DNA of 64,000 bases from JAFGBM01 sp964610155 (lineage in GTDB: Bacteria > Actinomycetota > Actinomycetes > Actinomycetales > Demequinaceae): the NCBI GenBank assembly GCA_964610155.1, contig CAZSUY010000002.1, positions 62,001 through 126,000 on the forward strand, given 5' to 3'. Positions 7,931 through 20,778 of the stretch are shown piece after piece. The number at the start of each line of letters is the position of its first letter. Position 1 is the stretch's first letter. A program made the position numbers and the translations under genes. Under the pieces are notes generated by a model. It had not been told where the DNA came from and made no database searches. It was given only the letters and a program-made list of their open reading frames with translations.

Positions 7931-10033
7931 CTACTCGCCCCGGGTCTTAGCAATGATCTCCTCGGAGATATTCCGAGGCACTTCGGCGTAGTTGTTGAAC
8001 TGCATCGAATATACGGCGCGACCTTGGGTCCTTGACCGTAGGTCACCCACATACCCGAACATCTCAGACAACGGTACGAGAGAATCGATAATCTTCACAC
8101 CGTGGGCCTCCCCCATGTGGCGGATCTGCCCGCGACGTGAGTTGATATCGCCGATGACGTCGCCCATGTACTCCTCGGGCGTACGAACCTCGACGGCCAT
8201 GATCGGCTCGAGGAGCACGGGTTTGGCGAGACGGGCCGCCTCCTTGAACACCATCGAACCGGCAATCTTGAAGGCCATCTCCGACGAGTCGACATCGTGG
8301 TGCTGACCATCGAGCAGAGTCGCCTTGATCCCAACCATGGGGTAGCCGGCGAGCACACCCAGTTCCATCGCGGACTGAATTCCCGCATCGACCGGCTGAA
8401 TGAACTCCCGAGGGATGCGCCCACCCGTCACGGCGTTCACGAACTCGTAGAGCACCTCGCTCTCGACGGGGAGGGGCTCGAGGGTGATCTGAACCTTGGC
8501 GAACTGGCCGGAGCCACCCGTCTGCTTCTTATGGGTGTAGTCGACCTTCTCGACCTTGGACTTTATCGTCTCGCGATACGCAACCTGGGGCTTGCCGACG
8601 TTCGCCTCGACCTTGAACTCGCGCTTCATGCGGTCCACGAGGATGTCGAGGTGAAGTTCACCCATGCCGGAAAGGATGGTCTGACCGGTGTCCACGTCCT
8701 GCTTGACACGGAAGGTCGGATCCTCCTCCGCAAGCCTCTGGATCGCCATACCGAGCTTCTCTTGGTCACTCTTGGTCTTGGGCTCGACAGCCACATGAAG
8801 CACGGGCTCGGGGAAGGTCATCGACTCTAGGACGATGGGCTTGGCCTTGTCGCACAGGGTGTCACCCGTCGTCGTGTCTTTGAGACCGATGACCGCGTAG
8901 ATGTGTCCGGCCGTCAGGCTGTCGACGGGGTTCTCCTTGTTGGCGTGCATCTGGAAAATCTTACCGATGCGCTCTTTCCGATCCTTGGTCGCATTGAGCA
9001 CTTCGGAACCAGAGTCAAGGTGCCCGGAATACACCCGGATATAGGTGAGCTTGCCGAAGAATGGGTGGGCGACGATCTTGAACGCGAGCGCCGCGAACGG
9101 CTCCTTCGCGTCGGAGTGGCGCTCGGCAGTCTTGTCTTCATGCCCAAGGACGTGACCGACGATGGACGGGACATCCGTGGGCGAGGGAAGGTAGTCGACG
9201 ACGGCATCGAGCATCGGCTGGACGCCCTTGTTCTTAAAGGCCGAGCCGCACAAGACTGGGTATGCCTCACTCGTCACGGTGATCTTCCGGATGGCGTCCT
9301 TGACCTCCTTGACCGTCAACTCTTCGTCGCTGAAGTGCTTCTCGAGGAGATGCTCGTCCGTCTCTGCGACGGCCTCAAGCAACTGCGCACGGTACTCGTC
9401 GGCCTTGGCGCGCATGTTGGCCGGGATCTCCTCGACCTCATACTTGGCTCCGAGTCCAGCCTCCCCGTGCCACACCAACGCCCGCATCTCCACCAGGTCG
9501 ATCACCCCAACGAAGTCACCCTCGGACCCTATGGGCAACTGGATGACCAGCGGCTTCGCCTTGAGCCGGTCGATGATCGTCTGAACCGTGAAATAGAAGT
9601 CGGCACCCAACTTGTCCATCTTGTTGACGAAACAGATGCGGGGAACGTTGTACTTGTCCGCCTGACGCCAGACCGTCTCCGACTGGGGTTCGACGCCCTC
9701 CTTGCCGTCGAAGACGGCGACCGCTCCGTCGAGGACGCGGAGGGATCTCTCAACCTCAACCGTGAAGTCGACGTGACCCGGGGTATCGATGATGTTGATC
9801 TGGTTCTTGTTCCAGAAGCAGGTCACGGCCGCGGAGGTGATGGTGATGCCACGTTCTTGCTCCTGCTCCATCCAGTCCGTGGTCGCGGCGCCGTCGTGAA
9901 CCTCGCCGATCTTGTAGTTCATACCCGTGTAGTACAAGACCCGTTCGGTCGTCGTGGTTTTACCCGCATCAATGTGAGCCATGATCCCGATGTTGCGGAC
10001 CTTGCTCAAGTCGGTGAGGACTTCCTGCGCCAC
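7931..10033 (-). CDS. fusA: Elongation factor G
   Basis: EF-G is the GTPase that drives ribosomal translocation and, with RRF, recycling. The 700-residue product shows AHIDAGKTTTTER (G1), GITITSAAVTCFW (switch I side), DTPGHVDFT (G3) and NKMDK (G4), followed by domains II-V including FIQPVDAGIQSAMELGVLAGYP. The start codon is GTG with AAGGGG upstream. Length matches translocating EF-G; there is no sign of the EF-G2 paralogue type. Confidence 0.98.
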   Translation of the reverse strand: MAQEVLTDLSKVRNIGIMAHIDAGKTTTTERVLYYTGMNYKIGEVHDGAATTDWMEQEQERGITITSAAVTCFWNKNQINIIDTPGHVDFTVEVERSLRVLDGAVAVFDGKEGVEPQSETVWRQADKYNVPRICFVNKMDKLGADFYFTVQTIIDRLKAKPLVIQLPIGSEGDFVGVIDLVEMRALVWHGEAGLGAKYEVEEIPANMRAKADEYRAQLLEAVAETDEHLLEKHFSDEELTVKEVKDAIRKITVTSEAYPVLCGSAFKNKGVQPMLDAVVDYLPSPTDVPSIVGHVLGHEDKTAERHSDAKEPFAALAFKIVAHPFFGKLTYIRVYSGHLDSGSEVLNATKDRKERIGKIFQMHANKENPVDSLTAGHIYAVIGLKDTTTGDTLCDKAKPIVLESMTFPEPVLHVAVEPKTKSDQEKLGMAIQRLAEEDPTFRVKQDVDTGQTILSGMGELHLDILVDRMKREFKVEANVGKPQVAYRETIKSKVEKVDYTHKKQTGGSGQFAKVQITLEPLPVESEVLYEFVNAVTGGRIPREFIQPVDAGIQSAMELGVLAGYPMVGIKATLLDGQHHDVDSSEMAFKIAGSMVFKEAARLAKPVLLEPIMAVEVRTPEEYMGDVIGDINSRRGQIRHMGEAHGVKIIDSLVPLSEMFGYVGDLRSRTQGRAVYSMQFNNYAEVPRNISEEIIAKTRGE

Positions 10034-10061
10034 AGCTGTTTCCCCTTAGGCTCGCTACCGC

Positions 10062-10532
10062 TTACCAGCGGTAGTGGGCGTAAGCCTTGTTGGCCTCCGC
10101 CATCTTGTGGATGTCTTCGCGACGCTTGACCGCGGCACCGAGGCCATTGGACGCATCGAGGATTTCGTTCGTGAGGCGCTCGGTCATCGTGTGTTCGCGG
10201 CGAGCCTGCGCAAAATCAACGAGCCAGCGGAGCGCGAGGGCATCTGCACGCAAGGGGCGCACGTCGACGGGCACTTGGTAGGTAGCTCCACCGACGCGGC
10301 GGGAGCGGACCTCCAGCGTGGGGCGCACGTTGTCGAGGGCCCGCTTCAAAACGACGACGGGCTCCTGGCCGGACTTGTCCTTGACACCCTCGAGGGCGCC
10401 ATACACGATCGATTCCGCGACAGACTTCTTCCCGTCCTTCAGCACCTTGTTGATCAATTGCGTCACGACGGGAACGGAATGCACCGGATCGTTTATGACG
10501 GGCCGTCTGGGGGCCGGTCCCTTACGAGGCAT
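10062..10532 (-). CDS. rpsG: 30S ribosomal protein S7
   Basis: S7 nucleates assembly of the 30S head and contacts E-site tRNA. The 156-residue product begins MPRKGPAPRRPVINDPVHS and includes VTQLINKVLKDGKKSVAESIVYGAL, then RSRRVGGATYQVPVDVRP. Its ATG overlaps the rpsL TAA by one base. Length is normal. Confidence 0.98.
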   Translation of the reverse strand: MPRKGPAPRRPVINDPVHSVPVVTQLINKVLKDGKKSVAESIVYGALEGVKDKSGQEPVVVLKRALDNVRPTLEVRSRRVGGATYQVPVDVRPLRADALALRWLVDFAQARREHTMTERLTNEILDASNGLGAAVKRREDIHKMAEANKAYAHYRW

Positions 10533-10906
10533 TACTTCTTCTCCCTCTTCGCGCCGTATAGGCTGCGGGCCTGTCGACGGTTCTTGACGCCCTGAGAATC
10601 AAGCGAACCACGGACGATCTTGTAGCGCACACCGGGAAGGTCCTTCACTCGCCCACCACGGACGAGAACGATCGAGTGCTCCTGGAGGTTGTGGCCCTCA
10701 CCGGGAATGTAGGCCGTGACCTCGATGCCGCTGGAGAGCCGGACACGGGCCACCTTGCGAAGCGCCGAGTTCGGCTTCTTGGGCGTGGTGGTGTAAACGC
10801 GCGTGCACACTCCCCGGCGCTGGGGGCTCGCCTTGAGGGCCGGGGTCTTGGACTTCGAGACCTTCGGGTGCCGTCCTTTTCTGACCAACTGCTGAATCGT
10901 GGGCAC
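10532..10906 (-). CDS. rpsL: 30S ribosomal protein S12
   Basis: S12 controls decoding fidelity at the A site. The 124-residue sequence begins MPTIQQLVRKGRHPKVSK and contains the TTPKKPNSALRKVARVRL and RGGRVKDLPGVRYK loops. The lysines that mutate in streptomycin-resistant strains (K43 and K88 in usual numbering) are both wild type. First gene of the str operon, with a good promoter about 133 nt upstream. Confidence 0.98.
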   Translation of the reverse strand: MPTIQQLVRKGRHPKVSKSKTPALKASPQRRGVCTRVYTTTPKKPNSALRKVARVRLSSGIEVTAYIPGEGHNLQEHSIVLVRGGRVKDLPGVRYKIVRGSLDSQGVKNRRQARSLYGAKREKK

Positions 10907-10948
10907 TGCATCTCCGTCTGTTGCAAGGGTTCGCGCGTATGGTCTGAG

Positions 10949-10975
10949 TCCGACCCCCGCGCCCGGGTGTGTCGC
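10949..10975 (-). promoter_or_regulatory. Leader element shared by S10 and str operons (str copy)
   Basis: This is the partner of 6452-6478 with 25 of 27 identical bases, located 43 nt before the rpsL start and inside the predicted transcript. The flanks show no similarity, so the conserved block stands alone. The CGAC/GTCG and C-run/G-run pairing is kept in both copies. Confidence 0.6.
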
Positions 10976-11038
10976 ACCTTCATCACATGCGCACCAAGGC
11001 GCACTCCAACGAGCCCGGTAGCGCGGGCACGGCGTATC

Positions 11039-11067
11039 ACACTACCGGATCGCAAGCGGCCAGTCAA
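11039..11067 (-). promoter_or_regulatory. Promoter of the str operon (rpsL-rpsG-fusA-tuf)
   Basis: On the minus strand a TTGACT -35 box (11062-11067) and a TAGTGT -10 box (11039-11044) are exactly 17 nt apart, a strong housekeeping-sigma promoter. The -35 lies about 20 nt after the rpoC stop. The predicted leader before rpsL is about 125 nt. Nothing convincing as a terminator separates rpoC from it. Confidence 0.8.
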
Positions 11068-11087
11068 TGCGAATGGCCCGCACCGGC

Positions 11088-14972
<3,885 letters not shown>

Positions 14973-15034
14973 TCCCTTGCATCGTCGGCCTCGCCGACCC
15001 GTTTGTCGCTTCCATTTCCGGCATCATTGCTGGC

Positions 15035-18000
15035 CTAGATCTCATCGATGCTCGAGGCATCGGGCCGGCTTGAAAGGGAGATGCCCAGGGACTCGGCCGC
15101 CTGATAGGCGTCCTCCTCGGTCTCCCGCATGTCGATGAGTTGTCCCTCTCCATTGAGCACCTCCACGTTGAGGCACAGGGACTGCATTTCCTTCATGAGC
15201 ACTCGGAACGATTCGGGGAGGCCCGGTTCGGGGATGTTCTGCCCCTTGACAATCGCCTCGTACACCTTGACGCGACCCAAGACGTCGTCCGATTTGATGG
15301 TCAACAACTCCTGGAGCGCATAGGCGGCGCCGTAGGCCTCAAGGGCCCATACCTCCATCTCACCGAAACGCTGCCCGCCGAACTGGGCTTTTCCACCCAG
15401 TGGCTGCTGTGTGATCATCGAGTATGGACCGGTCGAGCGCGCGTGGATCTTGTCATCAACGAGGTGGTGCAGTTTGAGGATGTATTTGTATCCCAGGGAA
15501 ACCGGAGCCGGGAAGGGCTCTCCCGTGCGACCGTCAAAAAGACGCGCCTTTCCGTCGTCGCCCACGAGGCGATCTCCATCCCTGTTCGGCATGATGACGG
15601 AGCGAAGCCCGTTAAGGGTCTCCTCCTGAATCCCATCGAAGACCGGGGTCGCAACCGGAGCGTTGGGCTCCGAGATCGTGGCATCGGAAGGCAAATTGCG
15701 TATCCACGGGGCGGTCACGCCCGAGGCATCCCACCCGTGGTGCGCGATCCAACCAAGGTGAGCCTCGAGGACCTGTCCGACGTTCATGCGGCCGGGCACT
15801 CCGAGGGGGTTGAGGATGACGTCGACCGCGGTTCCGTCCTCGAGGAACGGCATGTCCTCGATCGGCAGGATCGTTGAGATGACGCCCTTGTTTCCGTGAC
15901 GCCCCGCGAGCTTGTCGCCCTCCTGGATCTTGCGGCGCTGGGCTATGTAGATCCGCACCAACTGGTTGACCCCGGCGGGAAGGTCGTCGCCGTCCTCCTC
16001 GGTGAACTGGCGGACGCCGATGACGGTGCCAGACTCGCCATGGGGCACCTTGAGAGACGTATCGCGCACCTCGCGGGCCTTCTCCCCGAAGATTGCTCGG
16101 AGAAGCCTCTCCTCCGGGGTGAGCTCAGTCTCGCCCTTCGGGGTCACCTTGCCGACGAGGATGTCCCCCGCGCGAACCTCTGCGCCGATGCGGATGATGC
16201 CGCGCTCGTCTAGATCGGCGAGCGCCTCCTCGGAGGCATTCGGGATGTCGCGGGTGATTTCCTCCGCACCCAGCTTGGTGTCACGGGCGTCAACCTCGTG
16301 CTCCTCGATGTGGATCGACGAGAGCGTGTCGTCCTGGACGACACGCTGGGAGAGGATGATGGCGTCTTCGTAGTTGTGACCCTCCCAAGGCATGAACGCC
16401 ACGAGGAGGTTCCTCCCCAGGGCAAGGTCGCCGTTTTCGGTAGCCGGGCCATCCGCGATGACCGAGCCGGGCACCACGGCGTCTCCCTCGTCGACCACGA
16501 CCCTCTGGTTATATGAGGTGCCTTGGTTCGACCGCTCAAACTTGGCGATGCGATACGACGTCGATGTTCCGTCACTATTGGCAACTACGACAAGATCGGA
16601 CGAGACCTCCGTCACCACGCCCTTCTTGGCCGCGATGACCACATCACCGGCATCGATGGCGGCCCTGCGCTCCATCCCGGTTCCGACGAGCGGTGCCTCG
16701 GATCGGACAAGCGGAACGGCCTGGCGCTGCATGTTCGCGCCCATGAGGGCACGGTTCGCGTCATCGTGTTCGAGGAACGGGATGAGGGCGGTCGCGACGG
16801 ACACCATCTGTCGCGGGCTGACGTCCATGTAGTCGACGGCGTCCCCGCGGACAAACTCGACCTCCCCTCCCCGCGAGCGCACGAGCACCCGGTCCTCGGC
16901 GAAGGCGCCGCTCTCCAATAGTGGTGCGTTGGCCTGAGCGATGACGTAGTTGTCCTCATCGTCCGCCGCTAGGTAGTCGACCTGGTCCGTCACCTTGCCC
17001 TTGACGACCTTGCGGTAAGGCGTCTCGACAAATCCAAGGGGATTGATCCGACCGAAGGAGGCGAGAGAGCCGATGAGGCCGATGTTCGGGCCCTCCGGGG
17101 TCTCGATGGGGCACATGCGGCCGTAGTGGGACGTATGGACGTCCCGTACCTCCATCCCGGCACGATCCCGGCTGAGGCCTCCGGGTCCGAGCGCCGAAAG
17201 GCGACGCTTGTGGGTGAGTCCTGCGAGCGGATTGTTCTGGTCCATGAACTGCGATAACTGGCTCGTGCCAAAGAACTCACGAATTGCCGCGACGACCGGA
17301 CGGGTGTTGATGAGGGTCTGGGGGGTGATGGCGTCGACGTCCTGCGTCGTCATGCGCTCCCTCACCACCCGTTCCATCCGGGAAAGACCGGTGCGGATCT
17401 GATTCTGGATGAGTTCTCCGACGGCGCGGATCCGGCGGTTGCCAAAGTGGTCGATGTCGTCCGTCTCCACCCGAACCTCGCGCGCCTTACCCGTGAGGGT
17501 CGTGGCGTTGAGGTGAGCGGCGGCGATGTACTTCACCGTGCCGATGATGTCGTCGAGGCTCAGGGTTGAGCTAGACAGTGGCGCATCGAGGCCAAGCTTC
17601 TTGTTGAGTTTGTAGCGCCCAACCTTGGCGAGGTCGTACCGTTTGGCGTTGAAGTAGAAGTTGTCCAGCAGGTTCTGGCCAGCCTCAATCGTCGGTGGCT
17701 CACCCGGGCGAAGCTTCCGATAAAGGTCGACGAGGGCTTCCTCGCGGGTCGCGAGAGTGTCCTTGGCGAGGGTCTCTATGACCGACTGATAGTCGGCAAA
17801 CACCTCCGCGATCTCTTCGTGCGTCATCCCGAGCGCCTTCAAGAAGAGGGTGACCGGCTGCTTGCGCTTGCGGTCCACCCGGACCCCAACGGTGTCACGC
17901 TTGTCGATCTCGAACTCGAGCCACGCCCCACGGGAGGGGATGATCTTCGCCGTGAAGATGTCCTTGTCGCTGGTCTTGTCTGGAGTCGACTCAAAGTAGA

Positions 18001-18514
18001 CACCGGGAGAACGGACGAGCTGGGAGACGACGACGCGTTCCGTACCGTTGACGATGAAGGTACCGCGTGGGGTCATCAGCGGAAACTCGCCCATGAAGAC
18101 GGTCTGTGACTTGACCTCACCCGTTCCGTGGTTGGTGAACTCGGCGGTCACGAAGAGCTGGGCTGCGTAATTGAAATCCTTCTCCTTGCACTCCTCCGGG
18201 GTATGCCGCGGGTCCTCGAAGTATGGATCCGAAAAGGAGAGGGACATCGTCTGCCCGAAATCCTCGATGGGGGAGATCTCTTTGAATATCTCCCCAAGCC
18301 CGGCGACCTCGGGAACGTCGCTACGTCTGGCCTTCTTGGCGGCGGCGACGCGAGCCTGCCACGCCTCGTTGCCTAGGAGCCAGTCAAAACTCTCCGTCTG
18401 AAGCCCGAGCAGGTTGGGTACCTCGATGGGTTCAGAGATGCGAGCAAACGAGATTCGACGCGAAGCGCTGCGATTGGAGATAGCAGTGGCAGGCGAGGTA
18501 CGCGAGGCAGCCAA
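15035..18514 (-). CDS. rpoB: DNA-directed RNA polymerase subunit beta
   Basis: This subunit forms one pincer of RNA polymerase and carries the rifampicin pocket. The product contains ISFARISEPIEVPNLLGLQT near the start and the rifampicin region FFGTSQLSQFMDQNNPLAGL followed by THKRRLSALGPGG, wild type at the D516, H526 and S531 equivalents. It also has RHGNKGVIS and the C-terminal GGKAQFGGQRFGEMEVWALE. The frame is open to 18571. I place the start at TTG (18512-18514) because GGGAAGGA lies 7 nt before it and the usual actinobacterial N-terminus begins there. That gives 1159 residues. Confidence 0.93.
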   Translation of the reverse strand: MAASRTSPATAISNRSASRRISFARISEPIEVPNLLGLQTESFDWLLGNEAWQARVAAAKKARRSDVPEVAGLGEIFKEISPIEDFGQTMSLSFSDPYFEDPRHTPEECKEKDFNYAAQLFVTAEFTNHGTGEVKSQTVFMGEFPLMTPRGTFIVNGTERVVVSQLVRSPGVYFESTPDKTSDKDIFTAKIIPSRGAWLEFEIDKRDTVGVRVDRKRKQPVTLFLKALGMTHEEIAEVFADYQSVIETLAKDTLATREEALVDLYRKLRPGEPPTIEAGQNLLDNFYFNAKRYDLAKVGRYKLNKKLGLDAPLSSSTLSLDDIIGTVKYIAAAHLNATTLTGKAREVRVETDDIDHFGNRRIRAVGELIQNQIRTGLSRMERVVRERMTTQDVDAITPQTLINTRPVVAAIREFFGTSQLSQFMDQNNPLAGLTHKRRLSALGPGGLSRDRAGMEVRDVHTSHYGRMCPIETPEGPNIGLIGSLASFGRINPLGFVETPYRKVVKGKVTDQVDYLAADDEDNYVIAQANAPLLESGAFAEDRVLVRSRGGEVEFVRGDAVDYMDVSPRQMVSVATALIPFLEHDDANRALMGANMQRQAVPLVRSEAPLVGTGMERRAAIDAGDVVIAAKKGVVTEVSSDLVVVANSDGTSTSYRIAKFERSNQGTSYNQRVVVDEGDAVVPGSVIADGPATENGDLALGRNLLVAFMPWEGHNYEDAIILSQRVVQDDTLSSIHIEEHEVDARDTKLGAEEITRDIPNASEEALADLDERGIIRIGAEVRAGDILVGKVTPKGETELTPEERLLRAIFGEKAREVRDTSLKVPHGESGTVIGVRQFTEEDGDDLPAGVNQLVRIYIAQRRKIQEGDKLAGRHGNKGVISTILPIEDMPFLEDGTAVDVILNPLGVPGRMNVGQVLEAHLGWIAHHGWDASGVTAPWIRNLPSDATISEPNAPVATPVFDGIQEETLNGLRSVIMPNRDGDRLVGDDGKARLFDGRTGEPFPAPVSLGYKYILKLHHLVDDKIHARSTGPYSMITQQPLGGKAQFGGQRFGEMEVWALEAYGAAYALQELLTIKSDDVLGRVKVYEAIVKGQNIPEPGLPESFRVLMKEMQSLCLNVEVLNGEGQLIDMRETEEDAYQAAESLGISLSSRPDASSIDEI

Positions 18515-18649
18515 AGGGGGGTCCTTCCCGACGATCCGTTCGTGAGTGCGATGCAATAGCCACGGCTCCACCGGACCCCGGGGCTAGCCGCGAACGGACG
18601 CACGCCGGGCAGGCATATGAGGGCAGGACAAGAAGCAGCGCAACTGACG

Positions 18650-18678
18650 AGTGTACTCATTATTGGTGCGCTTGTCCA
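18650..18678 (-). promoter_or_regulatory. Separate promoter for rpoBC
   Basis: TGGACA (18673-18678) and TACACT (18650-18655) on the minus strand are 17 nt apart, with an AT-rich AATAATGAG run just before the -10. The predicted transcript starts near 18643, about 130 nt before the rpoB TTG. It would allow rpoBC transcription independent of rplJL. Confidence 0.7.
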
Positions 18679-18788
18679 CCCAGAATCCAAATTGAGCCAA
18701 GGGATTCCACCAGGGGTCGGACGATGCCTGAACCCGATGCCTTCACCCGGCGCCCCTCCCCGATGCTTTCCCCAATGGAAAGCAGAAC

Positions 18789-18817
18789 GGCCGGGGCCGC
18801 GATACGCGGTCCCGGCC
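18789..18817 (-). terminator. Hairpin after rplL (attenuator candidate)
   Basis: A 13 bp stem with a single G.U pair and a 3 nt loop begins 12 nt after the rplL stop. The minus strand continues GTTCTGCTTTCC, only mildly U-rich. It may terminate part of the rplJL transcripts before rpoB or be a processing site. Confidence 0.65.
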
Positions 18818-18829
18818 CTCCCGTCCGAT

Positions 18830-19210
18830 CTACTTGAGGACGACGGTGGCGCCAGCACTCTCCAGGACGCCCTTGGCCTTCTCGGCCTCGTCCTTCTTGA
18901 CTCCCTCGAGGACGGGCTTGGGGGCACCGTCGACTAGAGCCTTGGCCTCGCCGAGACCGAGGCTCGTCAGGGTACGAACCTGCTTGATGACCTCGATCTT
19001 GTTCGGGCCGACACTCTCAAGGATGACGTCGAACGATTCCTTCTCCTCGACCTCCTCGACGGTGGACGGGGCGGCAGCGACAGTTGCCGCGGCCGGTGCG
19101 GCGGCCGTGACCTCGAAGACCTCCTCGAACTTCTTCACGAACTCGGACAACTCGATGAGTGACATCTCCTTGAACGCCTCGATCAACTGATCGGTGCTCA
19201 ACTTCGCCAT
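18830..19210 (-). CDS. rplL: 50S ribosomal protein L7/L12
   Basis: L7/L12 is the multicopy stalk protein that recruits translational GTPases. The 126-residue product has the N-terminal dimerisation helices (LSTDQLIEAFKEMSLIELSEFVKKFEE), an Ala-rich hinge, and a C-terminal domain with KIEVIKQVRTLTSLGLGEAKALVDGAPKPV. Length and layout are normal. It follows rplJ after a 51 nt gap. Confidence 0.98.
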   Translation of the reverse strand: MAKLSTDQLIEAFKEMSLIELSEFVKKFEEVFEVTAAAPAAATVAAAPSTVEEVEEKESFDVILESVGPNKIEVIKQVRTLTSLGLGEAKALVDGAPKPVLEGVKKDEAEKAKGVLESAGATVVLK

Positions 19211-19261
19211 GATGGGACTCCTTCCTTGACCTGCGGTAGGCCGTGGTGACGGGTGGTGCGG

Positions 19262-19783
19262 CTAGGCCGCGGTTTCCTGCTTTTGGCGCAGGGCATCGAC
19301 GGTGCGCGCCGCATCGGATAGCGGCGCTTTGAACATATACGCGGCGCCAAACAGGGACGCCTTGAAGGCACCTGCTGCCTTGGCGAGCAGAACCTCGCGA
19401 GACTCGAGGGATGCGAGAAATGCGACATCGGATGAGGTGAGGGACTTTCCCTCGAACACGCCGCCCTTGATGACAAGGGCCGGGTTGATATCTCCGAACG
19501 TCTTGAGACCCTTTGCCGCAGCCACCGGATCTCCGGTGACGAAGGCAATGGCCGTAGGGCCGGAGAAAAGGGCGTCGATTCCCTCAACTCCCGCCTCCTT
19601 GGCCGCAAGGGTGATCAGGGTGTTCTTGGCAACCGAGAAGGTTGCGACCCCGCGGAGGGAGCGACGCAACTCGGCGAGTTGCGGCACGGTGAGTCCGCGG
19701 TACTCGGTGACGATCACGGCCGAGGATGTCCGGAATAAGTCCGCCATCTCCTTGACCGCGGCCACCTTGTCAGGCGTCGCCAT
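19262..19783 (-). CDS. rplJ: 50S ribosomal protein L10
   Basis: L10 anchors L7/L12 dimers to the ribosome and usually represses its own mRNA. The 173-residue protein has VTEYRGLTVPQLAELRRSLR, then FSVAKNTLITLAAKEAG, the family core, and C-terminal helices for stalk binding. The frame is open to 19834. The ATG at 19781-19783 is preferred because GGAAGGA lies 5 nt upstream and the protein then begins as in the family. The leader upstream looks like an L10 leader. Confidence 0.94.
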   Translation of the reverse strand: MATPDKVAAVKEMADLFRTSSAVIVTEYRGLTVPQLAELRRSLRGVATFSVAKNTLITLAAKEAGVEGIDALFSGPTAIAFVTGDPVAAAKGLKTFGDINPALVIKGGVFEGKSLTSSDVAFLASLESREVLLAKAAGAFKASLFGAAYMFKAPLSDAARTVDALRQKQETAA

Positions 19784-19829
19784 GAGTATCCTTCCGTTGG
19801 TTCGACCCCCGGCTGCGAGCCTTGGCCCC

Positions 19830-19972
19830 ATCAACGGAGAAGCCCCGCGCAGGGCGGGGCGTCTGGCTGGCCGAGGGATCCGGCAAGCGTCACACTCTCT
19901 CCTGCGCTGGCCTCCGCTGTTGCGGGACTTCGGTCCGACTCTTGCGAGCCGGGCGACCGGCGGTCTTTGGCG
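19830..19972 (-). ncRNA. Ribosomal L10 leader (rplJ autoregulatory leader), approximate limits
   Basis: The 190 nt between the predicted start of transcription and rplJ is rich in paired segments. One is a 7 bp GCCCCGC/GCGGGGC hairpin with a 5 nt loop (19842-19860). A GCCAAAGACCGCCGGTC stretch on the minus strand resembles the L10-binding part of this leader family. I judged this by eye; a covariance-model search would decide. Confidence 0.55.
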
Positions 19973-19978
19973 TCTGTC

Positions 19979-20007
19979 ATGGTACGGGGGAGGGGCCCCC
20001 GACGCAA
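19979..20007 (-). promoter_or_regulatory. Promoter of rplJ-rplL
   Basis: TTGCGT (20002-20007) and TACCAT (19979-19984) on the minus strand are 17 nt apart. The spacer is a near-palindromic G/C run. It lies just after the rplA stop, so rplJL can be transcribed apart from rplKA and through the whole L10 leader. Confidence 0.6.
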
Positions 20008-20014
20008 GTCGCTT

Positions 20015-20719
20015 CTACTCCTCGGTCGGCCCCGATGCCGTGGGGTCGACCGGGATGCCCGGGCCGCTTGTCGCCGAGATCGTCACCTTGGAGAGGTACC
20101 GTCCCTTTGACGTCGATGGCTTGACTCGAAGAATCTCCTCAAGAACGGTTGTGTAATTCTCGACGAGCTTCTGGTCGCCGAACGACGCCTTGCCGATTAT
20201 CGTGTGGAGGTTGGCGTGCTTGTCTACACGGAACTCGATCTTGCCTCCCTTGATGTCACTCACGGCCTTGGCCACATCCATGGTCACGGTGCCGGTCTTG
20301 GGGTTCGGCATGAGGCCACGGGGGCCAAGTACCTTGCCTAGCCGACCGACCTTTCCCATGAGGTCGGGAGTGGAGACGATGGCGTCGAAGTCCATTCGGC
20401 CTCCAGCCACCTCGTCGATGAGCTCGTCATCGCCGACGATCTCGGCACCGGCTGCCCGAGCCGCTTCCGCCTTGTCCCCTGTTGCGAAGACCAGGACCCG
20501 AGAGGTCTTCCCGGTTCCGTGAGGAAGGATGACGGTCGAACGGACGGCCTGGTCCGCCTGGCGGGGATCGACCCCCAGTCGAAACACCACGTCGATGGTC
20601 GAGTCCGTCTTCTTCGAGGCGGTCTTCTGCGCGAGGCGCACGGCCTCGAGCGGGGAATACACCTGGCTCCGGTCGACGAGTTGAGCCCCGTCGCGGTACG
20701 CCTTGCTGCGCTTGGTCAT
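20015..20719 (-). CDS. rplA: 50S ribosomal protein L1
   Basis: L1 forms the mobile stalk that moves deacylated tRNA out of the E site and can repress rplK-rplA translation. The 234-residue protein has DVVFRLGVDPRQADQAVRSTVILPHGTGK near the N-terminus and the signature LGKVLGPRGLMPNPKTGTVT. The frame extends upstream to 20770, but the ATG at 20717-20719 has an AAGGAG site and gives the normal family start (MTKRSKAYRDGAQLVDR). Confidence 0.95.
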   Translation of the reverse strand: MTKRSKAYRDGAQLVDRSQVYSPLEAVRLAQKTASKKTDSTIDVVFRLGVDPRQADQAVRSTVILPHGTGKTSRVLVFATGDKAEAARAAGAEIVGDDELIDEVAGGRMDFDAIVSTPDLMGKVGRLGKVLGPRGLMPNPKTGTVTMDVAKAVSDIKGGKIEFRVDKHANLHTIIGKASFGDQKLVENYTTVLEEILRVKPSTSKGRYLSKVTISATSGPGIPVDPTASGPTEE

Positions 20720-20778
20720 CTGCAACTCCTTAGCAGTCGTGGGTAGCGGGTCAGCGCGTGACCCATCCACTGGGGTGA

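Larger units (their letters stand above)
18515..18829 (-). other. rplL-rpoB intergenic region (315 nt)
   Basis: No gene is seen here. The stretch holds a hairpin just after rplL and a good promoter in its middle, both listed separately. A long gap with an attenuating hairpin at this place is also known in other bacteria, where it lowers rpoBC expression relative to rplJL. Confidence 0.7.

Noticed and set aside
17150..17280. Possible rifampicin-resistance substitutions in rpoB, and streptomycin substitutions in rpsL (10532-10906)
   Set aside because: The residues usually changed in resistant strains are all of the sensitive type.
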